Below are positions 24,184 to 34,633 of a stretch of 64,000 nucleotides of DNA, piece by piece. The notes beneath the pieces were generated by a model. That model searched no databases. It was not told the origin of the DNA and saw only the letters and a list, made by a program, of their open reading frames with translations. Position 1 is the stretch's first letter; every line of letters begins with the position of its first letter. A program made the translations under genes and the position numbers. The DNA comes from Emergomyces orientalis (Eukaryota; Ascomycota; Eurotiomycetes; Onygenales; Ajellomycetaceae), in NCBI GenBank assembly GCA_002110485.1, contig MOWL01000046.1, positions 310,001 to 374,000 on the forward strand, written 5' to 3'.

Positions 24184-24235
24184 TAGTCGTAGCAGCAGTA
24201 GAAGTAGCAACAGCAATAGCAACAGCAATAGAAGA
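24184..24235. repeat. AGC/AAC/AGT trinucleotide repeat
   Basis: Imperfect trinucleotide units (AGCAGCAGTAGAAGTAGCAA and similar). It lies in the leader of the cyclin gene, and its reverse strand encodes a poly-Leu run in a leader frame. Confidence 0.8.
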
Positions 24236-24642
24236 CGGAGTGGGAGCGGAAAGCGAAGTGGGAGAAGCCAATAAGCCAAAGCTTTCCAACGCAGCAGACG
24301 ACCCGCAACAGCGCATCTTGCTATACCAGGAGACAGGGTGACACAAACTGCCAGGCTCTGGATGCAAATTCTCTTGTCGTTCCAGCCGCTCACTCGGGTA
24401 CTGCTGGCGGTTGAAGGAGAGCGTGCACACAGGGTCTTCTCTTCTCCTTGTATCTTCGTGGGGGGGTCTAAGACTCTCAGAAGCCGCAAATCCCATCCCA
24501 GGTTTCCTTGGGAAGGTTGTGATTGGAAAAATGAGGAGATGATGTAATAACTGACTAAGCGGAGATCCTGGGCTGCGCTCTCATTGGCTGGGAGGGGGGC
24601 AACTCCCTTGGCCATGTGACCAATGGAATGTGGGGGCGAAAC

Positions 24643-24648
24643 CACGTG
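24643..24648. promoter_or_regulatory. CACGTG E-box
   Basis: CACGTG in the context ACCACGTGAT, with CCAAT about 25 bp to the left. It lies between the cyclin and GID5 genes and could serve either one. Confidence 0.35.
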
Positions 24649-25324
24649 ATTGTTTAAAACATCGTGGTAATATTACTAAAATTACCGAGAGATACAAAAC
24701 TTACCGTATTGGTGTCCGCGCTTAATTACGGGTACGTCACATGATATTTTAAACTAATGACTAATATATTATAAAGCGTCGCATCATGTCATCGCTCGCC
24801 GTTCGACAGTTCCATAACTAACTGCAGGGAGATATCAAATATCAACTTTGAAAGATACGGAGATATCCAACGCCCAACACTCCAACCCATTTCACATCTA
24901 ATTAGCTTCATCATCCCATCATACTGTTCTATATTTCATTTTCTACTGGGTTTGCTTAAAAGAAATATCTGCTCATATGGCAAATAACTCTATCCCCTCT
25001 CTATACTAGGCCACGATTCCCACTTCGCTCCGGTTGAAGCTCCGGTTAGTTCAATTCACAATCTCCCGCTGGTTCCCATCAATCATCCTGCACCAGGTGC
25101 TAGTTCCTTGGGCCCAGTCATTTTGCAGAACGGTCCTCCCTGCTAACCTGACGCTTTCAAAAATAAAAAGGTCAACATATTCCCAAGATCTGCATCTCCA
25201 TACCCATAACCAGCGTTCCACTCCTCCCATCAAGCCGGTATATCTATTCACCTCTTCACTTTGGAGCCCAGAACCCAGTAAAACTTCCTAGAAAATTTCC
25301 TAGCCGCAGATCCATCTTCCCAGG

Positions 25325-28300
25325 ATGACGCGGGCGGCGACGCCTCAGATTATCTCTGATATCCGAGATCCCGAATCGACTGCTTCACGGATTGCGGCTC
25401 TGCGGCTGTTGAAAAATGAGATTATTGGGCACGACCAAAGAAAGGAAGCTTGGATTGGACAGGGTATTGTTCCGTTACTATCACAAATTCTCTCGGGCCG
25501 CAGAGGGACGGGGAAAAAATCGATCGTTGGGGAGGTTAATGGACATGCAAAACGCCAACCTCTATCGGGGCGAAGGAATGGTAGATCAGATGAAGATGAG
25601 GCTTGCTTACAAGCCATTATCATTATTGGCAGCTTAGCTCAAGGTACGCAGCTTCTCGTTCAGCTTACTCCTTTCTATTCCGCTGTTCGTTTTGAAAAGA
25701 AAATATCATTCTTTACAGTGAACTTCATTACCTTTCCCAAGTGATTCGATAAGCTAATCTCAGTGAATAAGGGGGCCCGCAATTCATATCTCCCATTGCC
25801 TCAGGGGGCATTTTCCCTTTGCTTCTTTCAATGCTGTCGTCGTCAGACTGTCATCCATCAATTTTCCTTGCCGTACTTGAGACCCTCAATACAATTGCGG
25901 ATAGATTTCCTCTATGCCAGCAGCAAAGCTTGCCACATGCGAAACAGCTATCTTCCCTCCTCTTCTCTCGAGACCATGTCGAAACCCTTCGTAGACTAAT
26001 AATCGGCTCGACTTTATCTTCCTCCTCTTCTAGCCAGCTGTCTGTTGCCCTTGCTGCAAATTTAATCGCAAAGACATGTTTAGAAGAGAGTTACAAAGCT
26101 GTACTGGCAGAATCCGGTGTTCTGGATGCACTAGCTTTCAAGCTCTCCACCTTTGTGGTCGCGCAGGGATTTGTTCTTCCTGGCGCGGAAAATAATACCA
26201 TGGATCCAGGAGCTTTGAAGGCTCTGCCTCCTGCTGCACCACCCAATGCACGACTAGCCCCTATTCTCCGAGCCATTACCGTAATAATCGAAAATTCAAA
26301 GTCTCGCGCAGAACACTTCATCTCATCCCCAGCGGTGGTAACTGTGTTCCCCAAACAGATTCCTGAATTTTCGCCTAATGATATCAAGAAGTCGCCGTGG
26401 GGAGCAACGTATTTCTCGGGGTTCGCAGTTCCTCGCCATAGTGCCACCAATCCAATCGATGCGATTCTACCCTCCGTCCCAGTCGCACAATCTAAAAACT
26501 CAAATTTCCCACCGCTCGGGTCTCACACCTCATTTGGACCACAAGGCAATTTCTTTAGTCCGCCCCTTTCATTTTCCGAAACGACCTCGTCAGATGAGGA
26601 TGAAAGCGCCCTGATATCATGGCTGTTCACTGTTATTCGAGCAGAATCGGGTCTGACCCACCTCGTGGCAGCCAGGTTAGCAACCATTCTCTTCCGTTTA
26701 GGATTAGCGAAGAAACACCGAGTACCCATGTTTGGTTACTTATTGCTCCCGCTCCTTATCCGCACCTTTGAGAAGGATTATGAAGTCCCTGAAGATATTG
26801 GTGTTCATGAAAACGGGCTGATATCGACGACCTTACGAGCCAAAGAAGAAGCTCCAGCGATTCTTGCGTCGTTGGTAATGGATAGCCGTGAACTTCAAAA
26901 GCATGCAGCAGAAGGCGAGGCAATACCGAAGCTTTCCCAGATGCTTAAGGAGTCTTTTAATCCGATTTCTGAGGCCAGAAAGCCTATGTGGAACCCGGAT
27001 AAACAATCTGCCTCAGGATCCAATCCCACTCAACCGGAGTTATGTCTCGGACCCCGTGGTTGCTCTCCCTTAGTGTACCACAAAATGAAAGTTCGCGAGG
27101 GCGTTCTCAGAGCCCTGGCAGCGTTGTCACTTTTTAAAGAGGATTACCGAAGAATGATCTGTGACAATGGCGTCTTGCCATACATTATTGATTCTATGAA
27201 ACCATGTGAACAAGAGTCTCTTGACGCCCTCGATGGAAACCCACCTTCAACGCTCCTTGCAGCGTGTGCAGCTGCAAGATCCCTAACGCGATCAGTGAGC
27301 GCGCTGAGGACAAACTTGATCGACGCTGGTATTGCTACTCCAATGTTTACATTAATCAAATTTCGGGATGTCGATGTGCAGATTGCCGCAACATCCGTGG
27401 TGTGTAATCTGGCAATGGATTTTAGTCCTATGAAGGATGTATGTCAAATGTTCAATTTATTTTGTATACATTTATGCGGAATCCTCCTTCCCCCTCCCTC
27501 TATTTGTTTCTTGGCCATATGAGCGCTAACATTCATGCACGTAGGCCATTATCGGAGCGAACATGATACCCATACTTTGCGAACATTCACATTCATCCAA
27601 TACCAGACTACGATTGGAATCAATTTGGGCGTTGAAGCATATTGCTTACAACTCCACAAACGACATTAAAATGAAGATAGTTGAAGAACTTGAACCGGGG
27701 TGGTTAAAGCAGGTCATTTGTCACGATCCCAGCGACCCGCCAATCCGGCGGAAAGTAGAAGATGACATGGGCGGTGCATCATCTCTTGGAATGGGAGCTC
27801 CAAACTCTGCTGGAGAACGAGTCGACATCCTAAATCCTATGAATGCGGTTGAAGGAGAATCAACACAAGCGCATGGGGAAGATCACAGAATGACAGACGC
27901 CGCCATGCAACCCAAACCAACCTGCCTTGATGTTTCCCTCAGTGACCATTCCAGGCGGCGGAAACTTGCCGTTAGTGGCGACCTTGATCAAACAAAACAA
28001 GCCCGACGGGACGATCTTCAAGTACAAGAACAAACTCTTGACTTACTCCGAAACCTGATCTGTGGCGTAGGAGCACCAGAGATGATCGACTATCTCTTCC
28101 AGGAAGTAGGACAAAGCGACCTTTTCAACATTCTTGCAGACAAATTACGCCCAAAATCGCTTGCCAGCTACGGCGGTCGCAAAGATTCCTCTTCATCCAA
28201 GTCCGTCCCTGTGCCAACGGAGATTCTCTCCTCAGTGACATATATCATGATCCATATCGCTGCGGGCCTATCTCGCCACCGGCAGCTATTAATTCAGCAC

Positions 28301-28555
28301 CCCAGTTTACTAAAACTCATGATGCCCCTGTTCAATAACCCGGACAGGCAGGTACGGGTGAACTGCGTGTGGGTAGTTATCAATTTAACAATTGCTGATG
28401 ACCAAATGGACCACGCCAGCTGCCGCGAGCGGGCGATTAAACTCAAGAGCCTGGGCGTGATGGAAAAACTCCTAAGTTTGGAGGACGATACCGAATCGGA
28501 TGTGAAAGAGCGGACCAAAACTGCTTTATCTCTGATGCGTGCATTGCTTCAGTAA
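25325..28555 (+). CDS. VID28: armadillo-repeat subunit of the GID/CTLH E3 ligase (Gid5/Vid28, ARMC8 homologue)
   Basis: Exons 25325..25643, 25772..27438 and 27545..28555 give 998 residues. Helical armadillo repeats run through most of the protein. The start is ISDIRDPESTASRIAALRLL, with KNEIIGHDQRKEAWI in the first repeat. Then follow SPIASGGIFPLLLSMLSSSD, AAARSLTRSVSALRTNL, VDVQIAATSVVCNLAMDFSP, and near the C-terminus LRLESIWALKHIAYNS and VNCVWVVINLTIADDQ. This pattern fits Gid5/ARMC8, which docks substrate receptors on the GID ubiquitin ligase that degrades gluconeogenic enzymes in yeast. Disordered charged segments interrupt the repeats around residues 200-290. Intron 1 uses an AAG acceptor (25769..25771), chosen because it restores an unbroken repeat. 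Confidence 0.88.
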
Positions 28556-29796
28556 CAGCATTCAAAATCGTAAAATTATATAACAGAAGCGGGAGCGATT
28601 GTGGTTTGTTTTTTAACTAGTAAATAATCGGAGAGGGTCGGGGGGTTTTTTTTTTTTTTTTTTCAATACTTTTTTTTTTTAAAGAAAACTAATACCTACA
28701 TGTGCTCCCTTCTTTCTCTTTTCTTTCCACCTTCGCTTTCCGTCACTTTACCTCCATACACCCCCTTTTTACGGTTTTTTGCCCACGCCTCCTTTTCCCT
28801 CCCTATTTTGTTTCTTCCTTGTAGTTATCCCTATAACTTTATTCCCTTTCCTCAAAGCTTATATAGTCATCATCCTCCCATAGCCTGCGATGCAAGTTTC
28901 ATGTCATAATCCGTTTTACAGCCCGCCGATTCTTGCCACCGCCCTTTCCGTCTTTCCATCCGACCTCCATAAAATAAGTGTTCAACCTATCCCCTGCTTA
29001 CGGGCCTCCCTCCCTCTCTCCCATTTTACACTACACGATTGCCCATCTTATTACTTTATTTCTTTCTTTCTAAACCTCAATATTTTCTTGGAATTTTGGT
29101 CATATCTATAGCTCCACACATAACGCGGGAATGTTCAGGGAAACAAATGTGAGAAAACTTTGAATTTCCACAATGGTTGGCGCACAAAAACAGAACGCGG
29201 GAGGCGCATGGGGAATCTTCTTTTCTTTATTTTTTCATTGCTTTGTACTGTAATTCCTTACTTATTTTATTTTGAATTTCGCGAATTGCGGATTTTGGCG
29301 AAATCGCACTTTTCAATTTCCTGATTTCCTGTACTTCATTGTACGTGCACACCGTTGTGTGTCCTGTTTGATGAATGTTCCCTCTAGTACGCACCTTTCT
29401 AATCAAGGAGATATCCGTGATAGTGTCATGTTTTATAGTGCGGAAACTTTTCTGCTTCACCCCTTTTACTCCCGAGATGTATTGGGTTTCATTAACAACC
29501 GACCACATAGTTATACTCTGGCAAATTATCCATTCCAATTCTGACACCGCGATCATCAGGATAGTAAAATTGGACGCGAAACCGTCATCTCTCTCTCCTC
29601 TCCAAGAATGTTTTAACTGATTATCACCCATTCTCTCAGATGTCAAAAGCAACCAGCAAAAAGTGCCTACCACTAAGGTAAATCAATTAAATGCGCGACG
29701 CACTGGAACCCACAATCCTAGAACCGAAAGAAAGAAAAAGGAAACCATTAATATAATATTCCAAGCCATTTCCGTCAAAAGGAGAGAGAGAGAAAA
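28556..29796. other. intergenic between convergent GID5 and GST genes
   Basis: Probable 3' UTRs of both genes. T homopolymers lie at 28646..28663 and 28670..28680, followed by a pyrimidine-rich plus strand. Open frames here (for example 29227..29673 minus) show no protein signature. Confidence 0.55.
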
Positions 29797-30726
29797 TCAC
29801 CGAGCCCACTCCTGCGTCGCTATATTTTCATAATACTCCCTCTCACTAAACGTATTCTTCAAACTCTCCCTCCCCATAATCGCCTTCTCCCATTTTCTCC
29901 ACCGATTCCAAACACTCTCATCCTCTCCTCCATTTCCCTCCGCAGGGATTCCCATCCCGCCCTCCTTAAACTTCTCAACCATAAAAAACCTCCCCACCCA
30001 CGGCGCCAGTGCAATATCCGGCAACCCAATCTCCTTGCCAAGGAAATAGGGCCCTTCAGGGTCCATCGCTCTCGTAAATTCCTTAATAGCCTTTAGGAAC
30101 TCAGCACGCGCAGCGTTGCGTTCCTCTGTGTTCGGGGCATACTGTATCTTGCGGCTATTGGGCGTGATGCGGGAACCGACAAAGTCGACCCAGATCCGGG
30201 CGCGGGCACGCTCGAAAGGATCTGTCGGGAGTAGATGCGGCTTATGGTCTGGGTAGGCCTCTTCAAGGTATTCGTTGATGATGTTGGATTCATAGAGGGG
30301 TTTTGTGCCCTGATTGTTGGCCAGGGGGGCACCGATGGTGGGGACGAGGCCCTTGGGATTTAAGGCGAGGAGGGACGGGGATTTGTCGTAGGGGTTTATT
30401 TCGATGTATTGATAGGGGATCTTTTTCTCTTCAAGAGCGATCCATGTACGTTGAACTAGGAGGTGGATGGTGTTTTTCAATGTTAGTTGTTTTAGATGTT
30501 GTGGTATTTGTGTGTTGAAAGGGGCGTTGTTCGTTTTCCATACCGTATCTAGAGGTTAGGTTAGCAAAAGAGCATAATAATTAATTGACAACAGAGTGAA
30601 AATAATATATGAAACATACGGGCAAAACCAGCCAGCATAGAACTTCAAAGGCTGCTCAGCGACGTGTTTGTCTACAAGGGCCTTTGCGGGGCCTGTTGCA
30701 ACTGGATGGCGAATGACGTGCGTCAT
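29797..30726 (-). CDS. glutathione S-transferase, omega-like, with 5-nt micro-exon
   Basis: Exons 30620..30726 (107 nt), 30544..30548 (5 nt) and 29797..30455 (659 nt) sum to 771 nt, or 256 residues. The micro-exon ATACG completes Pro36, encodes Tyr37 and begins Val38. It rebuilds the GST-omega motif FCPYVQRTWIALEEK, with Cys35 as predicted catalytic residue. Downstream are NPKGLVPTI (cis-Pro loop), LYESNIINEYLEEAYP (glutathione gamma-glutamyl site ES), and the helical C-terminal domain (ARARIWVDF, GPYFLGKEIGLPDIALAPWVGRF). Both introns have branch sites (GCTAAC, ACTAAC) and TAG acceptors. Such enzymes do thiol transfer or dehydroascorbate reduction. The substrate is unknown. It is convergent with GID5. 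Confidence 0.92.
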
Positions 30727-31151
30727 GGCTGCGATGTTTGAGGTCGAGTATCTGGCGTATTTGATGGAAAGATTCTATTGATGATCACAGAGAGAAGAAT
30801 TGAATAAATGAGAGTAGTGTTGGTGGTCAAAATAAGAATATCGACTCTATATACCCGTATATTTTTACCTTGAGGTAAATATCAGAGCGACTGAGTGTGA
30901 CGTTCGGAAAGAGGGGTAATGTGGAGTGCTATATCAGCAGAAGGCGCATTTTGTTCGTATTTATAACTAAATCAATTTTGAATTAGAAATCACCGAGTAA
31001 TATTCGTTCCCCAAGGTCGTTTATCCATGATGCAATATGAGCCCGTATTCACGGCAGTTGGCGGTGCTCGGCAGTGAAGCACTATTGCCGAACCGTGGAC
31101 GGTTTTGCCGTGGATGAGTGGAAGATTTGTCACCAACAAAAGGGCCAGACT

Positions 31152-31174
31152 CCGGCAATGGCCCTAATTGCCGG
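31152..31174. repeat. 8-bp perfect inverted repeat, 7-nt loop
   Basis: CCGGCAAT, spacer GGCCCTA, ATTGCCGG: a perfect inverted repeat. It belongs to a cluster of CGGCA/TGCCG words from about 31050. It may be a mobile element relic or an RNA structure. Confidence 0.6.
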
Positions 31175-32209
31175 TGTAATTTATTCCAGTGTTACTTTTT
31201 AGGTTCGTCATTATGACTACATACCCATATCGACATCCTCTACTTCAACATGAAGACGGCACGCAGAGAGGGAGGGGGTTGGGGGGTTAGGGGGTTGAGG
31301 CATTGGTCGGGGGGAAAAAGAAACATTTTCGTCGTCTGTTCTTGCCCAGGAGGTAGCAATATTAATGGGGCAGACCATGACCCACTGCAGACAAACAGGA
31401 GAAGGTTGGAAAGACCAGGAAGCATGATGTCTCACTCTTCACGGCACTGAGCTCAGGGTGGTGACCGCGTTTTTCTCAAAGCGTTACCTCTCATATGTTT
31501 CAAATCCATTCATGCATATCAAACAGCGCCTAGTGGTCTTCCGGTCAAAGTCAGCAAACTTGAAGCTTGATGAAGGCCGGTGCATGGGACTGAAATATTC
31601 ATAACACTGCTTGAGTATCTCAGGTCGGGCAATCCAGCAATTGAGATTTTGCGTCTTGCATCCTTGCAATAGTCCTAGGCGATCTCAAGAAAGTGATGAT
31701 GAAAATCTAGCATATTCTTATTGGTGACAAAAGAGACTGTGAGTTTGATTTCTTGTTGTTTCATCTGGAGATGGTGTCTTATATAGTGCCTGCTCTCTAT
31801 TTTATTTATGTGTACAGATATATTACTGAGGCAATATATTAGCTTTAACAATGAAAACAGAATGTACAAAAGAGATCACACACCTAGGTAGTTGTTAATC
31901 AGCACACTGAAAACATAAAGAGGAAGATATGTAAGAAAGCCCTGGAACCTCCACAAACAAAGGCTTTGTATTGAAAGTACCAGGAGGTGGTTTATGCAAA
32001 TAGTCTTGCTTTAAGAGGGATATCTTTTTTTCTAGTAACCAAGATGCATCTGGTAACTTGTTATCATTTTCTTCTGCTCACATAACAGAGTAGTCTTCCT
32101 CATGTTGAACTGTCAATACTTAATGCAGAGATCTTCCTTCAATTCACGTACATGAGTTGCGCATCATAGAGGTAGTCACCCTAGAGACCAGTCAAACTGT
32201 TTACTTCGA

Positions 32210-32221
32210 CACCTCTCTCTT

Positions 32222-32256
<35 letters not shown>
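32210..32256. repeat. CT then AC dinucleotide microsatellite
   Basis: A run of CT units followed by an uninterrupted AC run (32234..32256). It lies about 55 bp upstream of the zinc-finger gene start, in its likely promoter or leader. Confidence 0.9.
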
Positions 32257-32310
32257 AACACACCCCTCTCTCCCTAGCATTGAATTTTACGCGATCTCCC
32301 ACTTGGCAAG

Positions 32311-34103
32311 ATGTTTCAATGCCAGGCCTGCGGGATTCGCATGCAGTTCCAGCAAAATTATCTTCATCACGTCCAGACAGGCCAAGCACTGCAGTGCGTC
32401 AACTGCCTTGGGACTTTTGATAGCTTATGTGCTCTCAGAAGTCACCGACAACTCGTCCACCCTAGGTAAAGTCTAATCCTGTAAAATAAAACACAATTTG
32501 ATCTCTAAATGATATGATATCGCTAATACGATATCTGCATATGAGTAGAGAGTTCGAAGAAAGTCGGAGAATGATGCAGGATGCCGACATTGCTACAAAA
32601 TTATGCCCTCGCCAAAGTAGCGCCAATGATATTGGCGATTCTGCACCAAACTACCTGGAAAACGCGATCAACCCTCCAGGACACGGTGAAATTGTCTCTG
32701 TGCTTGTGAAGACAGATGATAGGGAGCACAGCGAGAGCAAGGTAGCGAGTGGGTTTCAAAAATGGGGCAGTCCTCAGGGTGGCAATTTCAGTATACCGGT
32801 TCTGAAACCCGATCCATCTCATGGAGAGGAAACGGAAATCAAGGAAGGCGGATATTTGATAGATCTAAGTGGGCCAGATGAGGAGCCTAGCGATTTAGAC
32901 AAGGCCGTCGAAGCGCTGATAGAGTCGATTAGGAAGCGTACCCAACAAGAGGAACGAAGCTCTCTTGCGAATCGAACTGAGCATTGCATGCCAGACAATC
33001 CACCTTCTACAATTTCTGACCAAATCAACAACGCCGGGCATATCAGTGTTGAATCATCAGGGAGGATAGAAACAGCAAAGTGCGAGCTTCCAACCTATAA
33101 GGAAGAACGCGAGAACGCCAATGAGAGACTGTCGCATGGTTCAACCGTTTCAACGCGCTTCTATACTCCGCAATCTGAAAATTCAGATCGATTTAAGAGA
33201 GTCAAACACGGCGAGATGAAACCATCTGAAAACTTAGAAGGTGTGAGGGCCGACGAACTTTTTCAGTCCACCCAAGAGCCCGCTTCAATGCGACAAGAAC
33301 AATCCGGAGCCCGAATAGTCTGTTTCGAATGTGAAGGTACCTCCAGCACGATTGTTGGGCTCCAGCACCATCAGATCATGTACGAGCACAATTATTGCAA
33401 ATTATGCTTCAGTTTCTTCAACGACCGCTCGCTCTTCGAACGTCATATTCAGCTGATGCACAGCTTCAAATGCATAGTATGCCAATTGACTTACAAGAGC
33501 CTGGAAGAGAAAATGGAGCACCAACGCCATACGGGCCATGTGTATTGCGAAGAGTGCAGCAGCTATTTCTTGGACCGGGTGAGTTATGCCAAACACTTCA
33601 AGTTGCATAGCTATGCAAAGTTCGCATGTCCCATCTGCAAAGTCAACTTCGCAACTGAAGAAAGTCGGAACACGCATCAGAGTGAATCCAAACACGCATA
33701 TTGCAAGGAATGCAGGTTCTATTTCCGGGACCAGGAGGCCTATGTCAAACACATCGATGTCCACAAAGCTACTGGATTTGTCTGTCCAACTTTCGGAGCC
33801 ATATTTTCAACGGAGGGGAATCGGGGCGCTCATCAGCGAGAGAGAAAGCATGCAGTGTGCCTGAGATGTGATAAAGTATTTCCAGACAAGGTGACCGAGA
33901 AAAGCCATGTCGGAGCCGCCCATAAACACAAATGCTCCGGGCCCGGCTGCAAACTTTCTTTCCCGACATCTGCTCTCCTGGAAACCCATAAGGCGAAGTC
34001 ACACCATTTTTGCAGACCGTGCAATCGTACGTTCGTGGATAAAACAGCGCTTTTAAGCCACGAGAGAACATCTGATAAACACATTAAAAAGGCGCCTTTC
34101 TGA
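32311..34103 (+). CDS. C2H2 zinc-finger protein
   Basis: Exons 32311..32465 and 32549..34103 (GTAAAG donor, GAGTAG acceptor) give 569 residues. Exon 1 encodes two fingers or finger-like units (FQCQACGIRM, then LQCVNCLGTFDSLCALRSHRQLVH). Residues about 55-305 are an acidic disordered linker. From about residue 308 a tandem of short C2H2 units follows: VCFECEG, NYCKLCFSFFNDRSLFERHIQLMH, FKCIVCQLTYKSLEEKMEHQ, VYCEECSSYFLDRVSYAKHF, FACPICKVNFATEESRNTHQ, and more to the C-terminus FVDKTALLSHERTSDKH. One unit has CPTF where CPxC is expected and probably cannot bind zinc. It may act as a nucleic-acid-binding regulator. Target and role are unknown. It is an uncharacterised fungal family to my eye. 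Confidence 0.88.
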
Positions 34104-34633
34104 AAGATCTTGGGTGATTATTTAGCGCTTCCAAGGGGGAGAGAATGAATCATACTAAGGATATCGTGTCAGAGAAATTGGTTTACGAGTTGTTTGTCAT
34201 CCTCTGCACTTTTAATATTTATCTTCGGAGAGTCCGAGCAAGAAGCAGAATGCCAGCTGCCAGCTGTGCTGAAGTTAGTCTAACACGATGATGGCTTAAT
34301 GGAGCGGCCTAATCAGGGGTTGGTTTGGAACTGTCAGTAATTAAAACATACATAAGGAAAAAAATTGTAATAATAGCAAAGAATTAATATTGAAAGATAT
34401 ACGAAACAGATCATCCATTTATTCTTGGTATTCCTCTTCTTCTGCTTCTTCCTGTTGTCAACGAACAGACAGAAAAACAACTTTAAACGAGCGAGTTGAG
34501 GATGAACCGGAGAAACGGTTGATCCGGGCCAGCTCCAACACCGCGAACTTTTTGTTCTTCATCCATCGCAAGAAACAGAGGAATCGAACAAGATATATGT
34601 TCGTGATTCGGCTTCCTATAAACAATATAAAAT
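34104..34633. other. intergenic between zinc-finger gene and CTK2
   Basis: This stretch holds the 3' UTR of the upstream gene and the promoter of the downstream gene, both on plus. No further gene is seen. Confidence 0.5.

Larger units (their letters stand above)
24023..25324. promoter_or_regulatory. divergent intergenic: Pho80-type cyclin (-) and GID5 (+)
   Basis: A 1.3-kb region between divergent genes. It holds CACGTGGG at 24057..24064, CACGTG at 24643..24648, CCAAT-type boxes near 24581 (inverted) and 24620, and a trinucleotide AGC/AGT/AAC repeat at 24184..24235. Long open frames on the minus strand here (24032..24496; 24019..24615 from ATG) are likely leader frames rather than genes. 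One contains a poly-Leu stretch made by the trinucleotide repeat. Confidence 0.6.
30727..32310. other. divergent intergenic, GST (-) and zinc-finger gene (+)
   Basis: AT-rich with one GC-rich inverted-repeat cluster (31050..31180) and a CT then AC microsatellite (32210..32256). Small frames around 31250..31870 lack protein features. Confidence 0.5.
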
